Positions 47,470 to 57,038 of a DNA stretch of 64,000 nt are shown in pieces. The stretch spans positions 3,383,501 to 3,447,500 of the forward strand of contig NZ_AYTM02000002.1 in NCBI RefSeq assembly GCF_000507185.2, in the 5' to 3' direction. Position numbers and translations under genes: made by a program. Position 1 is the first letter of the stretch, and each line of letters starts with the position of its first letter. The notes beneath the pieces were generated by a model. That model had not been told where the DNA came from. It made no database searches and saw nothing but the letters and a program-made list of their open reading frames with translations. This stretch comes from Pseudomonas syringae KCTC 12500 (GTDB lineage: Bacteria > Pseudomonadota > Gammaproteobacteria > Pseudomonadales > Pseudomonadaceae).

Positions 47470-49587
47470 TCAGCGAGAAGTGGGCAACAGGGATTGAGGC
47501 GCCTGTGTCGAGCGGGCCTCCATGTGTACGATCTGGTTGAGCAGGGCGGGGATGTCGAGAATCAACGCCACCGCGCCACTGCCCAGGATCGTCGAGCCGC
47601 TGATGCCGCGCAGCGCGCCGAACAGCTTGCCCAGAGGTTTGATAACGGTTTGGAACTCGCCAAGCAGGTCGTCGACCACCAGCCCGGCCTTGTGCTCGGC
47701 GTAACGCACTACCACCACGTTCTGGCGCCTGGCGGCGGGGCCTTCATGATTGAAGTGGTCACGCAGGTAGACCAGCGGCAGCACTTCGCCACGCAGGTCC
47801 AGGTAGCCGCTGTCGCGGGTCAACTGCCGGTTGTGTTCGTCCAGCTCGATGCATTCCTGCACCATGTCCAGCGGGATCACGTAAGTCGACTGATCGATAC
47901 CGACCAGAAAACCGTTGATGATCGCCAGCGTCAGCGGCAGGCGGATGCGCACGATGGTGCCCTGACCGGGCTGACTGTCCAGATCCACCGTGCCGCGCAG
48001 CAAGGTGATGTTGCGCTTGACCACGTCCATGCCGACACCGCGCCCCGAAAGGTTGGTGACGGCCTCGGCAGTGGAAAAGCCGGGTTCGAAAATCAGGTTG
48101 TAGATTTCCTGATCGGTGAGGCTTGCGCCGGCCGCCACCAGTCCGCGTTGCTGGGCCTTGTCGAGGATGCGCTCGCGGTTGAGTCCGGCCCCGTCGTCGG
48201 CGATTTCAATGACGATGCTGCCCGAGTCGTGGTACGCGTTGAGGCTCAAATGACCTTTTGCCGGTTTGCCTGCCGCGCGACGTGCTTCGGCGCTCTCGAT
48301 GCCGTGGTCCATGGAATTGCGCAGCAGGTGCATGAGCGGGTCGCCGATCTTTTCGACGACGGTCTTGTCCAGTTCGGTCTCCGCACCATTGATGATCAGG
48401 TCGATGTCCTTGCCCAGTTCCTGGCTGACATCGCGCACCACACGGCGGAAGCGATTGAAGGTGTCGCCGATGGGGATCATGCGCAGGTGCAGCGCGCCAT
48501 CCAGGATCTGCTCGACCAGCCCCGATACGGTGGAACTGGCTTCCTGCAGCGGGTCGTTGTCGCACGATTTGGCCAGCAGGCTGGCGCCGGCGCTGGCAAT
48601 GACCAGCTCGCCGACCAGATTGATCAGCTCGTCGAGCTTGTCGGCGTTGACGCGCACATAGCGGCCATCCTTGTTTTTCTGCTCGCTGCCCGAAGACGGG
48701 CGTTCTACAGCGGTTGCCGTTGCCGTTGCCGGCGTACGTGGCACTGCGCGCTGATCGCCCAGCAGTTCGCCGCTGGCCACCATAGGGCTGTGCTCGGGCT
48801 GCGAGACCAGTTCGGTGCCGGTGGGCTCGACGGGGTCTGGCGTCTCGTTCACCGGGGTGATTTCCACGGCGCAGTCTTCACGCACGAAATCGAAGACTTC
48901 GTTGATCGCGGCGTGCCCGGCAGCAGAGCGGAAATCGATCTCGAAACCCAAGTGGCAGGATTCCGGGTCCCACGCCTCAACTGCTGGAATACTGTCGGTT
49001 ACCGTCGTGACCTGGACCATCTGCCCCAGGGTATTGAGATAGCGCAGGAACGACAGGGGGTCCATGCCGTTGCGAAACACATCCACGCCAAAACGTAGCG
49101 AGATATGCCAGAGCACTTCGGCTGACGGTTCATCATCACTGACGACCGACGCGCTCGCGCTGTCAGCGGCCCCGGCCCCGGCGCTGGCCGGTGCCTGGAA
49201 GACCTGCAACGCCTGACGCAGCGCTGCCTCGCGCTCCAGTGCAGGTTGCTGCATCTGCTGGCCACGGCTGGCGACCACGTCGATCAACTCAAGCATGTGA
49301 TCGCCGGATTTGAGCAGCACGGCGATCAGCTCGGCGTTTACCGAAACGCTGCCTTCACGCAGACGATCCAGCACGTCTTCGACGATGTGAGTAAAACTGA
49401 CGATAGGCGTCAGCCCGAACAGTCCGGCCGAGCCTTTGATGGTGTGCGCTGCGCGGAAAACCGCGCCGATCGCGTCCTGGTCGCCGGGCTCGCTTTCGAG
49501 TTGCAGGAGGGATTCCTCCATCGCCTGCAAAAGCTCACGCGCTTCAACGATAAACGTCTGCTGTGCCTGATCGAGATTAATACTCAC
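47470..49587 (-). CDS. cheA: Chemotaxis histidine kinase CheA
   Basis: 705 residues: Hpt domain with phospho-His H48 (FRAAHTIKGSAG), linker and probable CheY-binding region, dimerisation, HATPase (HLLRNSMDHGIE, IADDGAGLN, GRGVGMDVV) and the C-terminal CheW-like regulatory domain. Central kinase that phosphorylates CheY and CheB. The region between Hpt and the dimerisation domain is long, as in the Che systems not dedicated to the main flagellum. Confidence 0.95.
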   Translation of the reverse strand: MSINLDQAQQTFIVEARELLQAMEESLLQLESEPGDQDAIGAVFRAAHTIKGSAGLFGLTPIVSFTHIVEDVLDRLREGSVSVNAELIAVLLKSGDHMLELIDVVASRGQQMQQPALEREAALRQALQVFQAPASAGAGAADSASASVVSDDEPSAEVLWHISLRFGVDVFRNGMDPLSFLRYLNTLGQMVQVTTVTDSIPAVEAWDPESCHLGFEIDFRSAAGHAAINEVFDFVREDCAVEITPVNETPDPVEPTGTELVSQPEHSPMVASGELLGDQRAVPRTPATATATAVERPSSGSEQKNKDGRYVRVNADKLDELINLVGELVIASAGASLLAKSCDNDPLQEASSTVSGLVEQILDGALHLRMIPIGDTFNRFRRVVRDVSQELGKDIDLIINGAETELDKTVVEKIGDPLMHLLRNSMDHGIESAEARRAAGKPAKGHLSLNAYHDSGSIVIEIADDGAGLNRERILDKAQQRGLVAAGASLTDQEIYNLIFEPGFSTAEAVTNLSGRGVGMDVVKRNITLLRGTVDLDSQPGQGTIVRIRLPLTLAIINGFLVGIDQSTYVIPLDMVQECIELDEHNRQLTRDSGYLDLRGEVLPLVYLRDHFNHEGPAARRQNVVVVRYAEHKAGLVVDDLLGEFQTVIKPLGKLFGALRGISGSTILGSGAVALILDIPALLNQIVHMEARSTQAPQSLLPTSR

Positions 49588-49633
49588 GATGACTTCCTTG
49601 ATCGATCACTGGGCAGTACTGCAAATGGACGCG

Positions 49634-49924
49634 CTACAGCACCACACCCGGATTACATAACTCGAAGGTTTCGCTGACCGCCTTGCTTTGCCCGGTCAAA
49701 TGCAGCGAAGTCCCGGTCTTGCCGGCTTCGCGCTGAATCACTGCCAGCAGTTGCAGGCCGGCGCCGTCCATCTCGGTGACCTGTGAAAGATCAACCTCCA
49801 GGCGTGCCGCAGCGCCGATCTGTGGCAGTAGCCTGGCGGCCAGTTCAGTCACGGTGTAGATCGTCAACTCGCCGTCTATCTGCACGCGTGCAGTGTCGGT
49901 AGCGTTTTCGTCTGGCGTGGGCAT
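49634..49924 (-). CDS. STAS-domain protein of the che operon
   Basis: 96 residues from ATG 49924, which has GGAGG five bases upstream; longer frames run into cheY. STAS fold (ELTIYTVTELAARLLPQIGA, LEVDLSQVTEMDGAGLQLLA). The loop that carries the phosphorylatable Ser in anti-anti-sigma factors reads DGAG, so it is probably not switched by Ser phosphorylation. STAS proteins occur in this position in several chemotaxis clusters; function unknown. Confidence 0.88.
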   Translation of the reverse strand: MPTPDENATDTARVQIDGELTIYTVTELAARLLPQIGAAARLEVDLSQVTEMDGAGLQLLAVIQREAGKTGTSLHLTGQSKAVSETFELCNPGVVL

Positions 49925-49947
49925 GCTGGCCTCCATGGGCCTGGGTC

Positions 49948-50316
49948 TCAGGGCAGGATGAGCTTGGAAACCGCTGCGAGCATTTGTGCTGGCTGAAACG
50001 GTTTGACGACCCACGCCTTGGCGCCTGCGGCCTGACCTTCGGCCTTTTTCGATTCCTGGGATTCGGTGGTCAGCATGATGATGGGCGTGAACTTGTAGCT
50101 GGCCAGCTTCTTCACTTCCTTGACGAAAGTGATGCCGTCCATGTTCGGCATGTTCACGTCGCTGATGATCAGGTGCACCTTCTGCCCGGTGAGCTTGCCC
50201 AGTGCATCCTTCCCGTCACAGGCTTCGATAACGTCGTATCCGGCACTCTTCAGCGCGATACCGACGACTTGCCGGACGCTGCTTGAATCGTCGACCACCA
50301 ATACACTCTTAGCCAT
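49948..50316 (-). CDS. cheY: CheY response regulator
   Basis: 122 residues, a stand-alone receiver: acidic pair D9-D10, phospho-acceptor D53 in LIISDVNMPNMDG, switch Thr in MLTTE (83-84) and Lys105 in VVKPF. Output of this chemotaxis pathway; its target (flagellum, twitching motility or another) cannot be read from the sequence. Confidence 0.95.
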   Translation of the reverse strand: MAKSVLVVDDSSSVRQVVGIALKSAGYDVIEACDGKDALGKLTGQKVHLIISDVNMPNMDGITFVKEVKKLASYKFTPIIMLTTESQESKKAEGQAAGAKAWVVKPFQPAQMLAAVSKLILP

Positions 50317-50325
50317 GATTTACTC

Positions 50326-51543
50326 CTAGAAAAACGTGATTTCCTGCGAATCCTGCTGTGCTGCCGATTCACCTCGGTGAGTGCGACGTTGCTCGTCGGT
50401 CGCGTAGGTGGACTCCATGCGCGCCAGCCATTGCCGGGCGTCGATGGCGACCGCCTCGTCGGGGGATTGGCTAGCCTGCAGAAGGTGCGCGTGCAACGAG
50501 TCGATGTTGTCGCGTACGTGGGCGAGAATCTGGCTGACCCGGTCCTGAAACTGCAGGTTCACCAGGACCTCAGTCATTTCGTCGCGAATCCCGTAGCTCT
50601 CCTGCTTGAGCAGGTCGGCGGACTCGGCCAGGCGACCGGTGATGCTCTGGAAGCGCTCCAGTACGTTCTGAATGCTTTGTTCGGAAGCGGCCACCGAATG
50701 GCTGTCCTGATCGGCACCGCTCGATGCGGCCTGCACCAACTGGGTGATGGCGTTGTTGATGATGTCGACCTTGGCGGACATCTGCTGACCGGTTTCGCTG
50801 GATTTGCTCGACAGGCTGCGCACTGCATCGGCCACCACGGCAAAGCCACGGCCCGCCTCACCTGCACGCGCTGCCTCGATGGCCGCGTTGAGGGCCAGCA
50901 GGTTGGTCTGTGCGGCAATCGCTGCAACGTCGGCGGCCATGGTGCGCAATTCGCCGGTATAGGCGGTGAGGCTGCGCACCTGGGAGAGCGTCTGGTCGCG
51001 GCTGGCCTGAGTGGATTTGAGCGAGTCGATTACCCGGCTTAGTTCGCTGTCACTCTGCGACAACACTTTCAGCGCACCATCGGCATTCTGACCGTCAAGT
51101 TCACCGGCAGCGTGCTGCGACGCCTGCACGGTTTCCTGCAGGCGCTCGGAAATACCCATGAAACGCGTGCTCAGCTCGACAATCGCGGTTTCGGTCTGCT
51201 GGCGCGAGCTTTCGACCTGCTTGGCCCAGATCGGCATGGCACCTAGGAGGATCTCATTGAACTGGGCGTTGGACGCCATGGCGCTGCTTTGTGCGCTATG
51301 CGCCTGGTGATGATCCAGCGCCTGAGCCACTGCGCGGCGCACTTCGATCTGCTGTGAACGTGCAGCCCAGGCACACGCGCCTAGACCGATCGCCAGCAGT
51401 ACAGCGCACGCCACCAGATTGGCCGTACCCGTGCCGAACTGCGTGAGAATCCAGGCAATGGCGGGTATGACGGGAATGAGTGAGAACCAGACGAAACGCG
51501 GATGATTTTGTGCAGGAGTACTACTGGATTGATTCGACATCAT
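50326..51543 (-). CDS. MCP-like protein with no periplasmic sensor
   Basis: 405 residues from tandem ATGs at 51543/51540; the frame open further upstream lacks family features. Two adjacent hydrophobic helices ([40 protein letters not shown]) with almost no loop between, then directly a cytoplasmic signalling domain ([20 protein letters not shown]). It has no HAMP and no periplasmic domain, so any signal must be cytoplasmic or from the membrane. First gene of the che operon. Confidence 0.9.
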   Translation of the reverse strand: MMSNQSSSTPAQNHPRFVWFSLIPVIPAIAWILTQFGTGTANLVACAVLLAIGLGACAWAARSQQIEVRRAVAQALDHHQAHSAQSSAMASNAQFNEILLGAMPIWAKQVESSRQQTETAIVELSTRFMGISERLQETVQASQHAAGELDGQNADGALKVLSQSDSELSRVIDSLKSTQASRDQTLSQVRSLTAYTGELRTMAADVAAIAAQTNLLALNAAIEAARAGEAGRGFAVVADAVRSLSSKSSETGQQMSAKVDIINNAITQLVQAASSGADQDSHSVAASEQSIQNVLERFQSITGRLAESADLLKQESYGIRDEMTEVLVNLQFQDRVSQILAHVRDNIDSLHAHLLQASQSPDEAVAIDARQWLARMESTYATDEQRRTHRGESAAQQDSQEITFF

Positions 51544-51950
51544 GGGTTCGATCCCTGAACAGTGCAGCGTTGTACACGACTCAATGGTTATCTGCGCGCC
51601 GCAGACAAACTTGATCCCCGTACGGGAGCCTTCCGTCCGATTGCTTGGCGCACAACCCGATCCTGTTAAAAATAGCGGGTATTCGGGGCACCGCAAGTCG
51701 GCGCAGCAAACGCGTTGGCAGAACAGCCGAATTCACTTGGGAGAGGACGCAGAGCGCCGCACGATAGAGGGGGGGGTCGTTCCTCACGCTCTAGCGTGGG
51801 CATGCGTTTCACGACGCTCTGCGTCGCAAGGTCTGCGCTGCACAGGTGAATTCAAGAAGGGACGCAGAAGCGTCTCAGGCTGCATGCCAATGCAGGGCAT
51901 TGGCATGAGAGTCGGTGGGGACCGGTGTATGACGATGAGTCTTGCGTGCC
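51544..51950. repeat. Extragenic palindromic repeats between che operon and ndh
   Basis: No gene. GACGCAGAGCG (51746-51756) and CGCTCTGCGTC (51815-51825) enclose a second palindrome CACGCT-CT-AGCGTG (51785-51798), the style of P. syringae intergenic repeats. A perfect 11-bp stem CATGCCAATGC / GCATTGGCATG (51883-51893 / 51897-51907) lies 44 bp past the ndh stop and is its likely terminator. Confidence 0.75.
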
Positions 51951-53249
51951 TTAGTGCAGCTTCATCCGCGGCTCGGTGCCTTTGCCGATCTTGCTGCCCA
52001 GCATCAGCATCAGGGTACGGAAGGTGCCGTACAGCGCCATCTGGTGCATGCGGTACAGCGACACGTAGAACATCCGCGCCAGCCAGCCTTCGAGCATCAC
52101 GCTGCCCATCAGGTTACCCATCAGATTGCCGACGGCCGAGAAGCTCGACAGCGAGATCAGCGAGCCGTAGTCCTTGTAGGTGTACTCAGGCAACGTCTTG
52201 CCTTCGATCCGCAAGCGCAGCGATTTGACCAGCAAGGATGCCTGCTGGTGGGCGGCCTGAGCGCGCGGCGGGACGTTGCGGTCGGTGCCTTTTTGCGGGC
52301 AGGCCGCGCAGTCACCGAACGCGAAGATATTTTCGTCACGTGTGGTTTGCAGCGTCGGCAGCACTTGCAACTGATTGATCCGGTTGCTTTCCAGACCATC
52401 CAGTTCATGCAGGAAGGCCGGGGCACGAATACCTGCCGCCCAGACCTTCAGGCTGGCCGGAATGACCTGCCCGGTAGCGGTGATCAAGCCATCAGCCGTC
52501 ACCTCACTGACTGCCGCATTGGTCAGCACTGTCACACCGAGTTTTTCCAGCGTCTTGTGCACCGGCGCGCCGATGCGCTCAGGCAGCGCGGGCAACACCC
52601 GTGGCCCGGCTTCGATCACCGTGATGCGCAGGTTTTCCGGCTTGATCTGACCCAGCCCGTAAGCCGCCAGCTCATGCGCCGCGTTGTGCAGCTCTGCCGC
52701 CAGCTCGACACCGGTTGCACCGGCACCCACGATGGCCACGGTGATTTCCTGCGCGCTGTCGGCCTGACCGGCGTGGGCGCGCAGATAGTGGTTGAGCAGT
52801 TGCTGGTGAAAGCGCTCGGCCTGTTTGCGGCTGTCGAGAAACAGGCAGTGCTCTGCCGCGCCCTTGGTGCCGAAGTCGTTGGTGGTGCTGCCCACCGCGA
52901 TGACCAGCGAGTCGTAACCCAGGCTGCGTGCCGGAACCAGTTCTGCACCGTTTTCATCCAGCGTCTCGGCCAGATGAATCTGGCGGCTGGCGCGATCCAG
53001 ACCGGTCATGCGCCCGAGTTGAAACTGAAAGTTGTTCCACTTGGCCTGAGCCACGTAGTTCAGCTCGTCCTCATACGAGTTGAGCGAACCGGCGGCCACT
53101 TCGTGCAACAGCGGTTTCCAGATATGCGTCAGGTTGGCATCAACCAGCGTGACACTGGCCGTGCCTTTCTTGCCCAGGGTCTTGCCCAGACTGGTAGCCA
53201 GCTCCAGACCGCCAGCGCCTCCGCCAACGATAACAATACGATGCGTCAT
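51951..53249 (-). CDS. ndh: Type II NADH:quinone dehydrogenase (NDH-2)
   Basis: 432 residues. Two dinucleotide folds: FAD site IVGGGAGGLELA (5-16) and NADH site AIVGAGATGVELAAEL, plus NIFAFGDCAACPQ. Single-subunit, non-proton-pumping NADH dehydrogenase on the inner membrane face; the C-terminal amphipathic region provides membrane attachment. Confidence 0.93.
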   Translation of the reverse strand: MTHRIVIVGGGAGGLELATSLGKTLGKKGTASVTLVDANLTHIWKPLLHEVAAGSLNSYEDELNYVAQAKWNNFQFQLGRMTGLDRASRQIHLAETLDENGAELVPARSLGYDSLVIAVGSTTNDFGTKGAAEHCLFLDSRKQAERFHQQLLNHYLRAHAGQADSAQEITVAIVGAGATGVELAAELHNAAHELAAYGLGQIKPENLRITVIEAGPRVLPALPERIGAPVHKTLEKLGVTVLTNAAVSEVTADGLITATGQVIPASLKVWAAGIRAPAFLHELDGLESNRINQLQVLPTLQTTRDENIFAFGDCAACPQKGTDRNVPPRAQAAHQQASLLVKSLRLRIEGKTLPEYTYKDYGSLISLSSFSAVGNLMGNLMGSVMLEGWLARMFYVSLYRMHQMALYGTFRTLMLMLGSKIGKGTEPRMKLH

Positions 53250-53465
53250 AAGGATTACTCGGAAGGTTTAAGGAATTCGGGGGGAGCTCGATCTTCGCGA
53301 GCGCAATGCAGCTCATAGCGTCAGAAGGCTCAATAAAGGGTTCGTCACGACACTGCCCGGGTCAGGAGCGGCCTGCGCTCGACTGGATGCCGGTGTGCCT
53401 GAAGGTACTCTTCGACACACCTTTGCGGTCCCGGGTTCAGGTGTCTGCTCAATTTATCCGTTGTC

Positions 53466-53999
53466 TCAGGCGTGCTGTCGGGCAGGGGGCCAGGGATCGG
53501 TGATTTCCAGCGGCTCGACCTGCAGCGTATCGTCCAGGCGGATGATTCCGCTTTGTAACACTCGCGCGGTGATTCCACCATGCCCGCGCACCGCCTGGAA
53601 GGTCCCGTGACCAAGGCGCTGCTCAAGTCGCGCACACGGCTGACACCAGCCGGTGGTCTCGAAAATCGCCTGACCGATCCGGAAACGTCGATTCTTCAGG
53701 CTGAACAGGTTAATGCCACTGATCACCAGATTGCGCCGCAAATCCTGCGGCACGATGGGGTTATCCGCCGCGCGGTTCAGCAACGAGCCAACCACCGCCA
53801 GATGCTCCCACTGGATCAACGTCACCTGCCGCGCATTGCGCGGGCCGGGCCGCGAGTGATCGCCGGTCAGACCTGCTTCACGACGCGCTTCCACGGCATC
53901 CAGTTCGATCATCTCGACCCGCGATTGTGGACGCACGCCTATCCAGCGCACACGACCTTGTTGCGGCACATCGGCCAGCAGTTCCTGCAAGGGGCTCAT
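53466..53999 (-). CDS. MOSC-domain protein
   Basis: 177 residues, one MOSC domain: AGLTGDHSRPGPRNARQVTL, RRNLVISGINLFSLKNRRFR, and the conserved Cys region TTGWCQPCARLEQRLG. MOSC domains handle molybdopterin-linked or sulfur groups; many are oxidoreductases or resistance proteins of the YiiM/YcbX kind. Overlaps the DUF1780 gene by 4 nt. Confidence 0.9.
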   Translation of the reverse strand: MSPLQELLADVPQQGRVRWIGVRPQSRVEMIELDAVEARREAGLTGDHSRPGPRNARQVTLIQWEHLAVVGSLLNRAADNPIVPQDLRRNLVISGINLFSLKNRRFRIGQAIFETTGWCQPCARLEQRLGHGTFQAVRGHGGITARVLQSGIIRLDDTLQVEPLEITDPWPPARQHA

Positions 54000-54625
54000 A
54001 AACTGATTCCAACATCGAAAACGACACTGCGCCCCAGATTGGTACGCAGAAAATCCGGAGCGCCGGGATGCGCGAACAATACCCGAGCGAAGGTCGGCCC
54101 CACCAGCGACAACGAGCGCCAGCCCTGACGCAGGTACTCGGTCGGTGGTGGAAAGTGACTGTTGAGGTCCAGCACCTCGCGCTTGAGGCTGGCGAAGGCA
54201 ATGATATCCAGCCCGCCCAGATCAATGCCGCGTTCGCGATAGTTGGTGGATTTCTTGCGCAGGGTAGGGGCGAGTCGGTGCAGCAGTTCAGAGGCCGGAA
54301 TCCGCTTGGGCTTGGCCTCCCGACGTACCAACTGGCTCAACGAGAACGCGCTTCGTCGTCGCGCCAGCTCCTCGCGCCACTCGTCATTGAGACGCCGCCC
54401 CTCATCCAGCACGAAAAACACCTCGAAGCGCCCGTCACGAAACAGCACATCCGGCGGCTCCTGACTGGCAGGCGTGAAGTCCTCATTGCGATGCGTAATG
54501 TTCAGCCCCTGCAACAGGCGCTGACAAACCCAGCGCTCACGCTCCCACTTCCGCGCATTGGAAAGAAAGGCGTTGGCTTGTTCGGCCTGGATCGTCAACA
54601 GGCGCAGGTAGTCTGAGTCATCCAT
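53996..54625 (-). CDS. DUF1780 family protein
   Basis: 209 residues from ATG 54625; the upstream in-frame start at 54646 is TTG and less likely. DDSDYLRLLTIQAEQANAFL, then NARKWERERWVCQRLLQGLN are as in the Pseudomonas-restricted DUF1780 family, which has an endonuclease-like fold. Function unknown. Co-transcribed with the MOSC gene. Confidence 0.85.
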   Translation of the reverse strand: MDDSDYLRLLTIQAEQANAFLSNARKWERERWVCQRLLQGLNITHRNEDFTPASQEPPDVLFRDGRFEVFFVLDEGRRLNDEWREELARRRSAFSLSQLVRREAKPKRIPASELLHRLAPTLRKKSTNYRERGIDLGGLDIIAFASLKREVLDLNSHFPPPTEYLRQGWRSLSLVGPTFARVLFAHPGAPDFLRTNLGRSVVFDVGISL

Positions 54626-54750
54626 AGGGCCAAGCTTAGCGTTCAAGTTGCCATGACTGGAAGAGTGAATGCAGGGGTGTAGACTGGCAATTCATTTTTT
54701 GATCGCTTGCGATAAATGTCGCAGGCGCTGCCTTTATCGAGGACCGACCT

Positions 54751-55212
54751 GTGAAGCTCCTGCCCATCCTGCTACTGGCCTTGCTGCCCCTCACCGCTAA
54801 CGCTCTGCAAGTCGGCGAGCGTCTGTCTTCCTGGACACTGCTCGATCAATACGACCAGCCCTACACCCTGAACAACCAGACGCAAACCCTGCTGGTCGCA
54901 CGCAGCATGGACGCCGCCAAGCTGGTGAATGCCGCCCTTCAGGACAAGCCAAAAGGCTTTCTGGAATCACGCCATACGGTGTTTGTCGCTGACATCCAGA
55001 AAATGCCAACCATCATCGCCAAAATGTTCGCCATCCCCAAAATGCGGGATTACAGCTATCGCGTGATGCTTGATCGAGAGGCACGCATCGTGCCGCAGTA
55101 CGCAGGCGATGACGATAAAGTGCTGTGGTTACAGTTGCGCGACGGGCAGTTGGTCAGTCAGCAGCAGTTTGGCAGTGCTGATGCGTTGAGGGCTGCGCTG
55201 GAGCATAAATGA
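54751..55212 (+). CDS. Periplasmic thioredoxin-fold-like protein
   Basis: 153 residues with a clear signal peptide (KLLPILLLALLPLTANA, cut near residue 18). The rest follows a thioredoxin-like pattern (ERLSSWTLLDQYDQPYTLNN, VFVADIQKMPTIIAKMFAIP) but has no CxxC, so it is not an active disulfide exchanger. Stand-alone, conserved in Pseudomonas. Confidence 0.75.
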   Translation: MKLLPILLLALLPLTANALQVGERLSSWTLLDQYDQPYTLNNQTQTLLVARSMDAAKLVNAALQDKPKGFLESRHTVFVADIQKMPTIIAKMFAIPKMRDYSYRVMLDREARIVPQYAGDDDKVLWLQLRDGQLVSQQQFGSADALRAALEHK

Positions 55213-55227
55213 TCGCGGGACATGAGC

Positions 55228-55257
55228 GTCGTGGGAGCGAGCTTGCTCGCGAAAGGG
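55228..55257. repeat. Pseudomonas REP element
   Basis: GTGGGAGCGAGCTTGCTCGC followed by GAA: the classical Pseudomonas repetitive extragenic palindrome, here single, after the thioredoxin-like gene. Confidence 0.9.
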
Positions 55258-55338
55258 CCATCACAGGCGTCCTGAGATGCGACTGAAAGATAGCCCTCGT
55301 AGTTGCGTATAAGCGAGTTGCTTCGCATCGACTTGTTA

Positions 55339-55548
55339 TCAATGCCCCCTGTGCGGAGCCTCCAGATCACCCGAGAACAACTCGTCCTCAGCATCCGGGC
55401 TCACCGGAATCGCATGCTCTTCAGAAGCCCAGGCTCCCAGGTCGATCAGTTTGCAGCGCTCGGAGCAGAACGGGCGGCTCGGACTGGCTGTGCTCCATTC
55501 CACCGGGGCGTCGCAGGTTGGGCATTGAACGGTCATTGGTTGGCTCAT
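55339..55548 (-). CDS. yacG: DNA gyrase inhibitor YacG
   Basis: 69 residues. Zinc ribbon [10 protein letters not shown] and [18 protein letters not shown] (CxxC-x-CxxxC pattern). YacG binds GyrB and blocks gyrase (established in E. coli). It overlaps coaE by 4 nt and closes the pilB-pilC-pilD-coaE-yacG operon. Confidence 0.95.
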   Translation of the reverse strand: MSQPMTVQCPTCDAPVEWSTASPSRPFCSERCKLIDLGAWASEEHAIPVSPDAEDELFSGDLEAPHRGH

Positions 55549-56168
55549 GATTGGCCTCCACGCAAAGTAAGGTAAAAGTGGTGCAGCCGCTCGACTTCGC
55601 TGCTGAGCCAGGCGTGATCGCGGTCGTTGACCAGCACATCGTTGGCATGACGCAGGCGGTCTTCACGCTGGATCTGCACCTTGAGAATGGCTTCGACCTG
55701 CTCCTGGCTGGAGCTGTCGCGCAGCATGGTGCGTTCTATCTGCAGGTGCGCCGGAGCATCGATCACCAGCAGCCTCTGAACCATGCGGTATTGCCCGGAC
55801 TCGACCAGCAATGGCGAGACCAAAATGGCATACGGCGATTTGGCCTTGGCCAGATGGCTGACGATTTCCTGATTGATCAGCGGATGCAGTAGCGCTTCCA
55901 GCCAGCGCCGCTGCTCGGGGTTTTCGAAGATCAGCTTGCGCAGCGCGCCTCGATCCAGCTCGCCGCTGGTCTGCAACACGCCTTTACCGAAGTGCGCCGC
56001 TATCTGCTCCAGCGCCGGGCGCCCGGGCTCGACAACCCAGCGGGCGGCATGGTCGGCATCCACAGTGTCGACGCCAAGGTCGCTAAAACACTTCGCCGCT
56101 GCACTTTTACCGCTACCGATGCCGCCAGTCAGGCCAAGAATCCAGGGTTTTTCATCAGGGTGAGTCAT
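55545..56168 (-). CDS. coaE: Dephospho-CoA kinase
   Basis: 207 residues from ATG 56168 (ATGA overlap with pilD). P-loop GGIGSGKS (15-22), [10 protein letters not shown], and the CoA-binding lid [18 protein letters not shown]. Final step of coenzyme A synthesis. Confidence 0.96.
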   Translation of the reverse strand: MTHPDEKPWILGLTGGIGSGKSAAAKCFSDLGVDTVDADHAARWVVEPGRPALEQIAAHFGKGVLQTSGELDRGALRKLIFENPEQRRWLEALLHPLINQEIVSHLAKAKSPYAILVSPLLVESGQYRMVQRLLVIDAPAHLQIERTMLRDSSSQEQVEAILKVQIQREDRLRHANDVLVNDRDHAWLSSEVERLHHFYLTLRGGQS

Positions 56169-57037
56169 CTGAAACCGGCAAACTGCATGTAAGAGTCGGT
56201 TATTTGACCACCCCAGAGCAAAGCGATCCACCCCGCAATGGCCAGATAAGGACCAAAGGGGATCGGCGTACCGCTTTCGACCCTACGCACGCGCATCATG
56301 ATCACCCCGAGCACCGCGCCCACCAGCGACGATAACAGGATGGTCAACGGCAAAATCTGCCAACCGCCCCACGCGCCCAGCATGGCCAGCAACTTGAAGT
56401 CGCCATAACCCATGCCTTCCTTGCCGGTCACCAGCTTGAACAGCCAGAACACCGACCACAGCGCCAGATACCCGGCCACTGCACCCCACAGCGCATCGTT
56501 CAGCGAGGTAAACAGCCCGAAAGCGTTGACGATCAGGCCCAGCCACAGCAGTGGCAGCACCAGAGAATCAGGTAACAGCTGGTGATCAGCATCGATCAGA
56601 CTCATCGCCAGCAGCCCCCAGCTCAGTACCAGCATTGCCGCCGCCTGCCAGCCAAAGCCGAAATGCCAGGCCACATAGGTCGACAACACTGCGCAGGTCA
56701 GCTCGACCAGCGGGTAGCGTTTGCTGATCGGCGCTTTGCACTGCGAGCATTTGCCACGCAGCAGCAGATAGCTGATCACCGGCAGGTTTTCCCACGGGCG
56801 GATTTTGTGCGCGCAATGCGGGCAGCTGGAACGGGGGCGGTTCAGGTTGAAGACGGGCTGATCGGGTTCGGCGGGCAGGCCGAGCATTTCACGGGATTGG
56901 GCTTTCCAGTCGCGCTCCATCATTCTCGGGAGGCGGTAGACGACCACGTTGAGGAAGCTTCCGATGATCAGGCCGAGGATGCAGCAGGTGGTGATGAAGG
57001 CCAGGGGGGAGCTGGCCAGGAGGTCGAGGAGGGGCAT
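56165..57037 (-). CDS. pilD: Prepilin peptidase/N-methyltransferase PilD
   Basis: 290 residues from ATG 57037. Cytoplasmic zinc motif CPHC (72-75) and CSQC (97-100), catalytic aspartates in [11 protein letters not shown] (D149, D151) and the GYGDFK motif, eight membrane helices. It cleaves and methylates type IV prepilins (PilA) and type II secretion pseudopilins. Confidence 0.96.
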   Translation of the reverse strand: MPLLDLLASSPLAFITTCCILGLIIGSFLNVVVYRLPRMMERDWKAQSREMLGLPAEPDQPVFNLNRPRSSCPHCAHKIRPWENLPVISYLLLRGKCSQCKAPISKRYPLVELTCAVLSTYVAWHFGFGWQAAAMLVLSWGLLAMSLIDADHQLLPDSLVLPLLWLGLIVNAFGLFTSLNDALWGAVAGYLALWSVFWLFKLVTGKEGMGYGDFKLLAMLGAWGGWQILPLTILLSSLVGAVLGVIMMRVRRVESGTPIPFGPYLAIAGWIALLWGGQITDSYMQFAGFR

Positions 57038-57038
57038 G

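Noticed and set aside
47452..49098. 548-codon plus-strand ORF over cheA
   Set aside because: Antisense of cheA, His/Gln/Asp-rich without domains, typical of GC-rich shadows.
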